Below are positions 33,501-45,315 of a stretch of 64,000 bases of DNA, one piece after another. The translations under genes were made by a program, and so were the position numbers. The first letter of the stretch is position 1, and the number at the start of each line of letters is the position of its first letter. The notes below the pieces were generated by a model. It did no database searches, was not told where the DNA came from, and was given only the letters and a program-made list of their open reading frames with translations. This stretch comes from Fragilariopsis cylindrus CCMP1102 (lineage: Eukaryota; Bacillariophyta; Bacillariophyceae; Bacillariales; Bacillariaceae), in the NCBI GenBank assembly GCA_900095095.1, contig FMBT01000404.1:1-64000 (forward strand), written 5' to 3'.

Positions 33501-36500
33501 GGCCCAAAACTAGGCAAACCACTAGGAACCTCACTTGGGATGGAACTGGGTGCGCCACTCGGATCAAAACTAGGAGAAGAGCTGGGAACACCACTTGGTG
33601 TAAGACTTGGTAAAGAACTTGGAACAGCACTGGGTGTATTACTTGGCCCAAAACTAGGCAAACCACTAGGAACCTCACTTGGGATGGAACTGGGTGCGCC
33701 ACTCGGATCAAAACTAGGAGAAGAGCTGGGAACACCACTTGGTGTAAGACTTGGTAAAGAACTTGGAACAGCACTGGGTGTAAGACTTGGCCCAAAACTA
33801 GGCAAACCACTAGGAACCTCACTTGGGATGGAACTGGGTGCGCCACTCGGATCAAAACTAGGAGAAGAGCTGGGAACACCACTTGGTGTAAGACTTGGTA
33901 AAGAACTTGGAACAGCACTGGGTGTAAGACTTGGCCCAAAACTAGGCAAACCACTAGGAACCTCACTTGGGATGGAACTGGGTGCGCCACTCAGATCAAA
34001 ACTAGGAGAAGAGCTGGGAACACCACTTGGTGTAAGACTTGGTAAAGAACTTGGAACAGCACTGGGTGTAAGACTTGGCCTAAAACTCTGATTAGAGCTC
34101 AAACTTGGGTCAGTACTTGAACAGATGAGAGACTAGGAGCAGAGCTAATACTTGGTTCTTCACTTGAGTTAGCACTTGGTGTAAGACTTGGTCTAATACT
34201 TGGTACAGAAGATGTACTTGGAGCTAAGCTGACACTTGGTTCAAGACTTGGATTAGCGCTGAGCATCTGTACACCACTCGGAATCGAAGATGTGCTGGGA
34301 GCAGAACTGAGACTTGGTGCACCACTCGGATTAGAGCTCAAACTTGGATCAGTACTTGGAACAGATGAGAGACTAGGAGCAGAGCTAATACTTGGTTCTT
34401 CACTTGAGTTAGCACTTGGTGTAAGACTTGGTCTAATACTTGGTACAGAAGATGTACTTGGAGCTAAGCTGACACTTGGTTCAAGACTTGGATTAGCGCT
34501 GAGCATCTGTACACCACTCGGAATCGAAGATGTGCTGGGAGCAGAACTGAGACTTGGTGCACCACTCGGATTAGAGCTCAAACTTGGATCAGTACTTGGA
34601 ACAGATGAGAGACTAGGAGCAGAGCTAATACTTGGTTCTTCACTTGAGTTAGCACTTGGTGTAAGACTTGGTCTAATACTTGGTACAGAAGATGTACTTG
34701 GAGCTAAGCTGACACTTGGTTCAAGACTTGGATTAGCGCTGAGCATCTGTACACCACTCGGAATCGAAGATGTGCTGGGAGCAGAACTGAGACTTGGTGC
34801 ACCACTCGGATTAGAGCTCAAACTTGGATCAGTACTTGGAACAGATGAGAGACTAGGAGCAGAGCTAATACTTGGTTCTTCACTTGAGTTAGCACTTGGT
34901 GTAAGACTTGGTCTAATACTTGGTACAGAAGATGTACTTGGAGCTAAGCTGACACTTGGTTCAAGACTTGGATTAGCGCTGAGCATCTGTACACCACTCG
35001 GAATCGAAGATGTGCTGGGAGCAGAACTGAGACTTGGTGCACCACTCGGATTAGAGCTCAAACTTGGATCAGTACTTGGAACAGATGAGAGACTAGGAGC
35101 AGAGCTAATACTTGGTTCTTCACTTGAGTTAGCACTTGGTGTAAGACTTGGTCTAATACTTGGTACAGAAGATGTACTTGGAGCTAAGCTGACACTTGGT
35201 TCAAGACTTGGATTAGCGCTGAGCATCTGTACACCACTCGGAATCGAAGATGTGCTGGGAGCAGAACTGAGACTTGGTGCACCACTCGGATTAGAGCTCA
35301 AACTTGGATCAGTACTTGGAACAGATGAGAGACTAGGAGCAGAGCTAATACTTGGTTCTTCACTTGAGTTAGCACTTGGTGTAAGACTTGGTCTAATACT
35401 TGGTACAGAAGATGTACTTGGAGCTAAGCTGACACTTGGTTCAAGACTTGGATTAGCGCTGAGCATCTGTACACCACTCGGAATCGAAGATGTGCTGGGA
35501 GCAGAACTGAGACTTGGTGCACCACTCGGATTAGAGCTCAAACTTGGATCAGTACTTGGAACAGATGAGAGACTAGGAGCAGAGCTAATACTTGGTTCTT
35601 CACTTGAGTTAGCACTTGGTGTAAGACTTGGTCTAATACTTGGTACAGAAGATGTACTTGGAGCTAAGCTGACACTTGGTTCAAGACTTGGATTAGCGCT
35701 GAGCATCTGTACACCACTCGGAATCGAAGATGTGCTGGGAGCAGAACTGAGACTTGGTGCACCACTCGGATTAGAGCTCAAACTTGGATCAGTACTTGGA
35801 ACAGATGAGAGACTAGGAGCAGAGCTAATACTTGGTTCTTCACTTGAGTTAGCACTTGGTGTAAGACTTGGTCTAATACTTGGTACAGAAGATGTACTTG
35901 GAGCTAAGCTGACACTTGGTTCAAGACTTGGATTAGCGCTGAGCATCTGTACACCACTCGGAATCGAAGATGTGCTGGGAGCAGAACTGAGACTTGGTGC
36001 ACCACTCGGATTAGAGCTCAAACTTGGATCAGTACTTGGAACAGATGAGAGACTAGGAGCAGAGCTAATACTTGGTTCTTCACTTGAGTTAGCACTTGGT
36101 GTAAGACTTGGTCTAATACTTGGTACAGAAGATGTACTTGGAGCTAAGCTGACACTTGGTTCAAGACTTGGATTAGCGCTGAGCATCTGTACACCACTCG
36201 GAATCGAAGATGTGCTGGGAGCAGAACTGAGACTTGGTGCACCACTCGGATTAGAGCTCAAACTTGGATCAGTACTTGGAACAGATGAGAGACTAGGAGC
36301 AGAGCTAATACTTGGTTCTTCACTTGAGTTAGCACTTGGTGTAAGACTTGGTCTAATACTTGGTACAGAAGATGTACTTGGAGCTAAGCTGACACTTGGT
36401 TCAAGACTTGGATTAGCGCTGAGCATCTGTACACCACTCGGAATCGAAGATGTGCTGGGAGCAGAACTGAGACTTGGTGCACCACTCGGATTAGAGCTCA

Positions 36501-39500
36501 AACTTGGATCAGTACTTGGAACAGATGAGAGACTAGGAGCAGAGCTAATACTTGGTTCTTCACTTGAGTTAGCACTTGGTGTAAGACTTGGTCTAATACT
36601 TGGTACAGAAGATGTACTTGGAGCTAAGCTGACACTTGGTTCAAGACTTGGATTAGCGCTGAGCATCTGTACACCACTCGGAATCGAAGATGTGCTGGGA
36701 GCAGAACTGAGACTTGGTGCACCACTCGGATTAGAGCTCAAACTTGGATCAGTACTTGGAACAGATGAGAGACTAGGAGCAGAGCTAATACTTGGTTCTT
36801 CACTTGAGTTAGCACTTGGTGTAAGACTTGGTCTAATACTTGGTACAGAAGATGTACTTGGAGCTAAGCTGACACTTGGTTCAAGACTTGGATTAGCGCT
36901 GAGCATCTGTACACCACTCGGAATCGAAGATGTGCTGGGAGCAGAACTGAGACTTGGTGCACCACTCGGATTAGAGCTCAAACTTGGATCAGTACTTGGA
37001 ACAGATGAGAGACTAGGAGCAGAGCTAATACTTGGTTCTTCACTTGAGTTAGCACTTGGTGTAAGACTTGGTCTAATACTTGGTACAGAAGATGTACTTG
37101 GAGCTAAGCTGACACTTGGTTCAAGACTTGGATTAGCGCTGAGCATCTGTACACCACTCGGAATCGAAGATGTGCTGGGAGCAGAACTGAGACTTGGTGC
37201 ACCACTCGGATTAGAGCTCAAACTTGGATCAGTACTTGGAACAGATGAGAGACTAGGAGCAGAGCTAATACTTGGTTCTTCACTTGAGTTAGCACTTGGT
37301 GTAAGACTTTGAATCGAACTTGAAGCAGCCCTTTGCACAGAACTTGGCCCAAAACTAGGCAAAGCACTTGGAACCTCACTTTGGATGGAACTTGGTGTGC
37401 CACTCGGATCAAAAGTAGGAGTAGAGCTAGGAACACCACTTGGAACTTCACTTGGAAGTGAGCTGGGCAAATTACTTGGCCTTCCACTTGGATTAGCATC
37501 TGGAATAGAATTCGGAATGGAAGTTGGAATGGAGCTGGGTTTCAAAATAGGTTCATAACTCGGTGCACCACCGGGATCAGTACTAGGTGAAAGACTAGGA
37601 ACAAAACTTGGTGAAAGACTGGGATCTACACTCTGGTCAAGACTTGGAACAGAACTCTTAAGAGAACTTGGTGAAAGACTTGGCCCGATACTTGGTCTGG
37701 AACTAGGAGCAGTACTTGGGGCAGCACTTGGGACAGCACTTAGGATATCACTCGGTGCGCCGCTCGGATCAAGACTAGGAATAGAGCTAGGTACCATACT
37801 TGGCAAAAGACTTGGTTTTTGACTTGGAGGAGAACTTGGCAATGAACTTGGTACAGTACTAGGCAATAGACTTGGTTTCGAACTCGGGACAAAGCTTGGT
37901 GCGCCGCTCGGATCAAGACTAGGAATAGAGCTAGGTATCACACTCGGCAAAAGACTTGGTTTTTGACTTAAAGGAGAACTTGGCAATGAACTTGGTACAG
38001 TACTTGGTAATGAACTTGGTACAGTACTAGGTAATGAACTTGGTACAGTACTAGGTAATGAACTTGGTTTCGAACTCGGGACAAAACTTGGTGCTCCGCT
38101 CGGATCAAGGCTAGGGATAGAGCTAGGTACCATACTTGGCAAAAGACTTGGTTTTTGACTTGGAGGAGAACTTGGCAATGAACTTGGTACAGTACTAGGC
38201 AATGAACTTGGTTTCGAACTCGGGACAAAACTTGGTGCGCCGCTCGGATCAAGACTAGGAACAGAGCTAGGTACCATACTTGGCAAAAGACTTGGTTTTT
38301 GACTTGGAATAGAACTTGGCAATGAACTTGGTACAGTACTAGGCAATAGACTTGGTTTCGAACTCGGGACAAAGCTTGGTGCGCCGCTCGGATCAAGACT
38401 AGGAATAGAGCTAGGTACCATACTTGGCAAAAGACTTGGTTTTTGACTTGGAGGAGAACTTGGCAATGAACTTGGTACAGTACTAGGCAATGAACTTGGT
38501 TTCGAACTCGGGACAAAACTTGGTGCGCTGCTCGGATCAAGACTAGGAACAGAGCTAGGTACCGTACTTGGCAAAAGACTTGGTTTTTGACTTGGAAGAG
38601 AACTTGGCAATGAACTTGGTACAGTACTAGGAAATAGACTTGGTTTCGAACTCGGAACAAAACTTGGTACTATACTCGGCAAAAGACTTGGCAATGAACT
38701 TGGTAGAACACTAGGAACTGAACTTGGTTTCGAACTTGGAACATGACTTGGAGCGCCGCTCGGATCCAGACTAGGAATGGAACTAGGAGTAGCACTCGGT
38801 GAAAGACTTGGAAGGGAACTAGGAGTAGCACTCGGTGATTGACTCGGAAGGGAACTAGGAGCAGCACTTGGTGAAAGACTTGGAAGAGAACTGGGTGCAA
38901 GGCTGTCACTTGGTTCTGAAGATTTGGTTGGTACAGAACTAGGTGCAGCACTTGTAGTTGGCGCATTACTTAAGCTGGGTAGATTACTAGGCAAAGAACT
39001 CGGTGCCAAACTAGGGTTGGAACTAGGAAAGGAACTAGGGAAGGAACTAGGGATGGAACTTGGTTCATCACTAGGAGTGGAGCTAGGAACACCACTGGGA
39101 GCAAAGCTAGGAACAGCGCTCGGATCAAGACTTGGGATGGAACTGGGTGCAGTACTCGGCGATAAACTTGGTTCCAAACTGGGCAAGCTACTTGGTGAAA
39201 GACTGGGACCTACACTTGGGTCAAGACTTGGAATAGAACTTGGAAGAGCACTTGGAGCAGAACTAGGACCACCACTTGGAAGACCGCTTGGATCAGAACT
39301 AGGACCATCACTTGGAACTACACTTGGAAGACCGCTCGGATCAGAACTAGGACCACCACTTGGAACTACACTTGGAATAGAGCTGGGCAAATTACTTGGC
39401 TTCCCGCTCGGATTTGCACTCGGAATGGAACTTGGAATGGAACTTGGAATGGAACTGGGTTCCAAACTAGGGTCGTAACTCGGTGCACCACTCGGATCAG

Positions 39501-42500
39501 AGCTAGGGGAAAGACTAGGAACAGAACTTGGTGGAAGACTGGGACCTGCACTTGGGTCAAGACTTGGAACAGAACTCGGAAGAGAACTTGGTGAAAGACT
39601 TGGCCCGAAACTCGGTCTGGAACTAGGAGCAGTACTTGGGGCAGCACTTGGGACAGAACTCGGTGCGCCGCTTGGATCCAGACTAGGAGCAGAGCTAGGA
39701 GAAGCACTCGGATCAACACTCGGTACTGCGCTTGGATCCGCACTAGGATCCGAACTAAGAACCTCACTGGGAGCAAGACTTGGGATGGAACTGGGTGCAG
39801 CACTCGGCGATAAACTTGGTTCCAAACTGGGCAAGCTACTTGGTGAAAGACTGGAACCTGCGCTTGGGTCAAGACTTAGAGCAGAACTGGGGTCAAGACT
39901 TGGAGCACTACTAGAACCACCAGTTGGCACAGAAGTAGAACTAGAAGTCGGCGGAGAAGTTGTTGAGGAGAGATCGCTTCCACTGGAACTAGAAACTGCA
40001 CTTCCACCAAAACTCCCAGAAAAGCTGGGAACATCACTTGGTGTAAGACTTGGAATGGAACTTGGAATGGAACTTGGAATGGAACTTGGAACGGCACTTG
40101 GTACAGAACTTTGCACAAACTTCGGATCAGTACTTGGAATAGATGAGATACTAGGAGTAGAGCTAATACTTGGTCCTTCACTTGAGTTAGCGGTCAAACT
40201 TGGTCCAGTTCTTGGTATAGAAGTGGTGCTTGGAGCATAGCTTACACTTGGTTCAACACTTGGATTAGCGCTTAGCATCTGTACACCACTCGGAATCGAA
40301 GATGTGCTGGGAGCAGAACTGAGACTTGGTGCACTACTCGGATTAGAGCTAGAACTGGATGAACTACTCGGAACGGATGATGTACTGAGAGCAAAGCTGA
40401 GACTTGGTTCACCACTCGGACTAGCGCTCAAACTTGGTTTTATACTTGAAATAGAAGAGGTAATTGGAGCTGGACTGACACTTGGTTCACCATTAGGATT
40501 TTTGCTCAGTATCTGTACATCACTTGGAACAGAAGATGTACTTGGAGCTGAGCTGAGACTTGGTACAGTACTCGGATTAGAGCTAAAACTGGGTGCACAA
40601 CTTGGATCAGATGAAATGCTAGGAGTTGCACTAATTCTTGGTGCACTACGCGGTACAGGACTTGTACTTGGAACTGAACTGAGACTGGGTCCACCACTCG
40701 GAAGAGAAGATGTAGTAGGAGGAGAGCCAAGACTTGGGGCATTAGTTCTAACAGAAAATTCGGTAGGAGCCATGCTAAGACTTGCGACACCAGTGGGAAC
40801 AGAAGATCTACTAGCAGGAGACCTTAGACTTGGTTGAACACTCGGAATATACGATCTACTAGGAGTAGAGCTAAGACTTTTCTCGGTTGGTCCATCATGC
40901 GGTGATTGTGTGAAACATTTTTCCTTACATGTCGCAGGACAAAAGAATTTTATTTTCTTTCTAGTACCCGGTTGTTGCTTATTGCATCTCGTATTGGGGT
41001 TTTCTGCAACATATGCATCACATGTCTTAGTGGCATCGCCTTCAAAACGAAAAAGTTGAGAATTTTCACATTCACCACGTTCTATGAATGTAGGAGAATC
41101 GGTTTCTAATACTACCGGTGAGTCAGTAGGAGAATCGTTCGGTGCATTAGCCGTTGATGGCAACTGACATTTTCCTTTACATGTCGCGGGACAAAAGAAT
41201 TTAACTTTCTTTCCGGTACCAGATTGATACTTTCTACATCTCCTGATTGGTCTTTTTGCAACGTATTTATCACAGGTTTTAGCGGCATCACCTTTAAAAC
41301 GAAAGAGTAGAGAGTTGTCGCATTTACCACGTGGAAATTGACATTTTCCACTACATGTCGCGGGACAAAAGAATCTGACTTTCTTTCCGGTACCAGGTTG
41401 ATACTTTTTACATCTCTTGATTGGTTTCTTTGCGACGTATGTACCACAGGTTTTAGTAGGATTACCTTCGAAACGAAAGAGGAGAGAATTTTCACATCTA
41501 CGACGTTTTTGGAATGTAGGAGAATCAGTCTGTGATATTGTGAGAGAACTCGGTGTAGAACTTGGTAAAATGCTGGGCCTGTAGATTGGATTTGAACTTG
41601 GAATGCTGTGATCCAACGAAGAGGGTAATGCAGCTTTACATTTAGTTTTACAAATCGCTGGACAAAAGAATTTGACATTTATTCCTGTAAAAGGATCACT
41701 ATGCTTGCATCGCTTAGTAGCTTTTGCCGAGACCCATGTAGAACAATCCTTGTCTTGTGCATTATTGAAACGAAAAGTATCGCTATCTTCACATTCTCCT
41801 CGTTCATCAGTTGGTAAGGATACTATAGTCGGCAATATAGTAGGCGATATTGTCGGTGATATTGTCGGCGATATTGTCGGCGATATAGTAGGCGATGCAT
41901 TCGCGCCTTTTCCTGACGATTTAGTTGAAACATTCGAACCTTTTCCTGATGATGACTTAGTTGACAAATTCGAACCTTTTCCTGACGATGATTTACTTGA
42001 CAAATTCGAACCTTTTCCTGACGACGATTTACTTGACAAATTCGAACCTTTTCCTGACGATGATTTAGTTGATTTCGTTTGAGATACATCATTCAATTTT
42101 CCATTTCCTTTACCAGTACCGGTACCCTTTGTGGCTGTTTTTGATTTCTTTGATTGTATTGGTTTGAATCCTTTTGACGTGCTAGACTTTCCAGTATTCT
42201 TCAGTGAAACTTCAGATCCTTTCGACAATGACGATGACGACTTCTTTCGTTTTCCTTTTCCTTTTGAAGTTTCTTTTCTTGACGATGATTTAGTTGACGA
42301 ATTCGAACCTTTTCCTGACGATGATTTAGTTGATTTCGTTTGAGATACATCATTCGATTTTCCATTTCCTTTACTAGTACCGGTACCCTTTGTGGCTGTT
42401 TTTGATTCCTTTGATTGTATTGGTTTGGATCCCTTTGACGTGCTAGACTTTCCAGTATTCTTCGATGAAACTTCAGATCCTTTCGACAATGACGATGACG

Positions 42501-43044
42501 ACTTCTTTCGTTTTCCTTTTCCTTTTGAAGTTTCAGTTAGTTCACGTCCTAAAGCTTCGTCTACATTGGAATTTTCGTTCCTATAGTTGCCATTAGCATA
42601 GACACTGTTGTATACATATTCATGAACACTGCCTTCAACAGTAGATTGTCGTAAAAAATCAATGTAGGTATCCTTGACGAACAATACAGATTCTTTTGTG
42701 GGGGTGGTGGTAATGGACAAGATCTCACCGCTATCGTTGCTGCTGTTGCTGCTGCTGTTCGTAGTGTTGGTGGTACCAATTATTATAATTGGAAGAGCAA
42801 TTTCACTTGAACGAAAAATGTTACCAGTACGAAAGATGATGGCAAAAAAGAACCCTGATACAACAACTAATAATATTGATAACAGCAATGAAAGTAACAA
42901 CAAAGAATTACTTCTTCCAGAACAACGCGATTGATGTCCCTGGTGTTGATCATCATCACCATCGTCATCCTCGTCGTCGTCATCCTCGCAACCATGGCGT
43001 TGTTGTGGTTGTTTTCTGTCGTATTCATCCCGGTGGTGTCTCAT
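30599..43044 (-). CDS. Giant membrane-anchored protein with Cys modules, PSxx stalk and C-terminal ice-binding domain
   Basis: One intronless gene of about 4,148 residues, read here as two open frames (43044-34099 and 34102-30599) because one base is missing at about 34114. The total length, 12,446 bases, is one short of a multiple of three. Order of parts: acidic cytosolic tail (1-46); membrane anchor (47-71); Asn/Ser/Thr linker; Lys/Ser/Gly-rich segment with a long direct duplication (172-380); four six-Cys modules (418-469, 517-568, 575-626, 659-710); a PSxx tetrapeptide stalk of about 3,200 residues with three tandem arrays; and a 222-residue DUF3494-type ice-binding domain (30602-31267). 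That domain shows LGTAGDFAILAKAGI, ITGDIGVSP, LGPGVYTF, GGALAKNIFWSV and GRIFSQTKVTL. A type II topology would place the ice-binding domain at the far outer end of the stalk. The role as ice adhesin is inference; DUF3494 proteins in polar diatoms bind ice. Confidence 0.85.
30602..31267 (-). other. DUF3494-type ice-binding domain of the giant protein
   Basis: 222 codons at the C-terminus. The family forms a right-handed beta-helix with an alpha-helix alongside. The pattern of conserved Gly, the TGDIGVSP motif and the AKNIFW motif match diatom, fungal and bacterial members. The domain has no signal peptide of its own, unlike stand-alone diatom ice-binding proteins, because the anchor at the far N-terminus serves the whole protein. 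Confidence 0.85.
31431..34075 (-). repeat. Tandem array, 144-bp unit, about 18 copies
   Basis: The unit encodes 48 residues, twelve PSxx tetrapeptides in fixed order: PSLT, PSAV, PSSL, PSLT, PSGV, PSSS, PSFD, PSGA, PSSI, PSEV, PSGL, PSFG. Copies differ by few bases. Adjacent copies share variants: LAPS instead of LTPS is restricted to the copies at the ice-binding-domain end, as expected from local duplication. Confidence 0.95.
34089..37309 (-). repeat. Tandem array, 240-bp unit, about 13.4 copies, virtually identical
   Basis: The unit encodes 80 residues with Ser/Pro/Asn/Glu-rich sequence (LSSAPSTSSIPSGVQMLSAN ... SANSSEEPSISSAPSLSSV). Internal copies appear identical base for base through the whole array. 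The only differences I find are in the partial copy at the 34.1-kb end, where a base is missing, and at the 37.3-kb edge. Confidence 0.95.
37755..38690 (-). repeat. Tandem array, 144-bp unit, about six copies
   Basis: A second 48-residue unit of twelve PSxx tetrapeptides (PSLD, PSGA, PSFV, PSSK, PSSL, PSTV, PSSL, PSSP, PSQK, PSLL, PSMV, PSSI), less uniform than the other arrays. One copy has three extra short PSTV-PSSL pairs. Confidence 0.85.
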
Positions 43045-45315
43045 AATAAGTTGGGATAGGGATCTCTCCTTTATATAGTCTCTATCTACTCTTGTTGAGA
43101 CTGAGTGTGTATGAAATACCCGATGATCGGGGTGTTTGTGGTCGTGATTCTAGTCAATATTAACGTGGGAACACTTATTTGCTTCTTTGCCACTGGAGAA
43201 TTGATTTTCTGTTGCAGTTGAAGACCTCTCTTTATCATTACCAGCGCGCAAAGTTCTCTGGAGCATTGAGGTTGGTTGCTTTGAAGAAAAAGGTCGATAT
43301 CTCTTTCTTTTATCCATATTTGCATTCGAAATCGTAGTCGTCTTGTACCGTGTGATAAACGTGAAGTGAAAATTACCATGTAATGGTAGTTTGAAATTTC
43401 ATAAAACTCAACGGTTCCCATGGGGGAGGAGTACAGTATATGACTTACGCAGTCTTATACATATTATATATATGCGTCCTAGCATATATTACAAGACATA
43501 TCATACTATATTATGCCTTCATTGTGTATTTTTCATTTCTGATGACTACAAAAACTGGCTGTTACGACACGGAAGGTGCACTCTTCGACTCATTCTTCGC
43601 GTCGTATCACAAATGGCTTCAACAGAGCGTTGTTTCCCTCAAAAACCGTGCTTTTAGATTCAACATGAGATAAAAGAAAATGTGTTCTCCTGGGGCAAAG
43701 GTGCAAAAGGTGGGAAGTTGGACGAATCATCGGAATCGTGGTAGTCGCGTCGTCGTATCACAAATATCAGTCAAATTAAATAACCTACTTTCAATTTTAA
43801 CAGCCTAATTAGAAAAGGAAAATCGGGTACGGTTTTTGATTGATATTTCACGACGACTACCACATGAGCACGAGTACACGAAGCGAAGTTTAACTTCCCC
43901 TTCTTTTTCCGGAAGTTAAACTTCGCTTCGTGTACTCACGTAGTCGCGTGAAATATTCTGTTGAAAAAAGAAAATGGGGGTTTTCAGGGGCAATTGTAAC
44001 TGGAAAAAGAAGCGGAAATTAAACTTCGCTCGTGATGCTCTTCGTATAACGAAAAATCACTAAAAACGCAGGTCATTTTCAAAAACCAAAATAGTCAAAA
44101 ATATTATAACCAGTTAAAAACATCAGCCTGATACAATTATTATTTAATAATTGTCATGGCGAAGAATAATTTTAGATAGGTCGTACCATTGTAAGTAAAA
44201 CTGTAGTATAAGATGCATTTGTTATCATTCCATGTACGAATATAAAAACTAAATCATGCCCAAATTGTACTAGTATTTGTTAGTCTAGTATATAAGAACA
44301 ACTTAAGCATCAACTATATACACCTAAAAAGTCATTTTTTTGGAAAAAAAACATGAATTTTACAATTGACCTATTGGATGGAGAGCTATTATATTCCTTA
44401 TTCTCCTAAGCTTACTGGTATCTCATAATGTAGGCTCATACATAGCACACATCATCTTTTTATGAGATATCTTGTTCAGGACACAAAGCAGGGTAGAACT
44501 TCCAGGAAAATGTTTTTTTTGGTCAGCGAGAGTTCGTCTACCTTATCACATGTGTAATAAATAATGGTTCCAAAATATGTGGTATGCACTCCTTCAGTTC
44601 ATGCACACATTCCTGCACTATGACGAGCCTTTAACGCACCATGTTACTAGTTAATTTGTTGCAGCTATTATTGTTGCTAGAGGAACTTTTTTTCGGAAAA
44701 TAAAGTGATGGAACCCATTATATGCTTAATATTTATATGCATGCAAGTCAATGGGTTTGACCAGGGGTTCACTTTCTTCGCCAAGGGCCAAACACCAATT
44801 TCTTCCCTATATTAGCTAAACTCCACTCAACATAATTTTGTACGAGGTGTAGCATGTGAACCAGAGGCCCTAATAGTTCCAGCTTTAGGTGGGGTAGGTA
44901 ACTATATGAGTATTTGTGTGGAAATAACTGTCAAAATTTGTTTTGGAGCATAAATCAGCCCACAGTGATTATTTTAAGTACGGTCCTTGACTGCATTTTT
45001 TATGATATATTCTTGAAAACAGGGATGAACTGCAATTACATCCAAAATAATGGTGGTTTGGGATGATGATGCTTTCCATTCACAAGTCATGTGTCCTAGT
45101 GAGGACAGTGAATCAATTTTGTGTTCTAATCTACCTGATGGTATGTGTAAATAAAGATAACGAAGAGCTGTGTTTTGGGCTATAATCTTACTGTGTAGTG
45201 CTAGTGTGGGATGGTGTGTTTATTTCTTATTTTAATATATAGAAATGACAGTAACAAATACAAGCTGTATTTATTTATCTTAACAAAAGTAGTATGAAGA
45301 TGGTTGGTTGGTGTT
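43045..45315. other. Intergenic region with long hairpin
   Basis: About 2.3 kb without a recognised gene. The hairpin at 43872-43937 is listed separately. The rest is AT-rich. A 111-codon minus-strand frame (43086-43421) has no coding features. Confidence 0.5.
43846..43957. repeat. Long inverted repeat (foldback)
   Basis: The core arms 43872-43898 and 43911-43937 are perfect reverse complements over 27 bases with a 12-base loop. The similarity extends outward, with gaps, through ATTTCACG...ACTAC on both sides, making about 50-bp imperfect arms. Shorter related pieces occur at about 44012 (GAAATTAAACTTCGCT) and 43744 (GTCGCGTCGTCGTATCA). A foldback MITE or small-RNA-type hairpin is possible. 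Confidence 0.85.

Noticed and set aside
31000-33990. Second minus-strand frame with a Val/Leu/His/Gln repeat
   Set aside because: An alternative frame of the same repeats, with improbable composition and no start context.
31080-34091. Plus-strand open frame of about 1,000 codons opposite the 144-bp array
   Set aside because: The repeat unit is a multiple of three and lacks stops in several frames, so the shadow frames stay open automatically. The minus-strand frame has the PSxx rhythm, an anchor and a real domain; the shadow has none.
34292-37312. Plus-strand open frame of about 1,000 codons opposite the 240-bp array
   Set aside because: Same reason: periodic sequence with no stops. It begins and ends within the array and has no independent features.
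41672-42586. Plus-strand frames with FEPFPDDDL repeats
   Set aside because: Antisense shadow of the Lys/Ser/Gly-rich segment of the giant protein.
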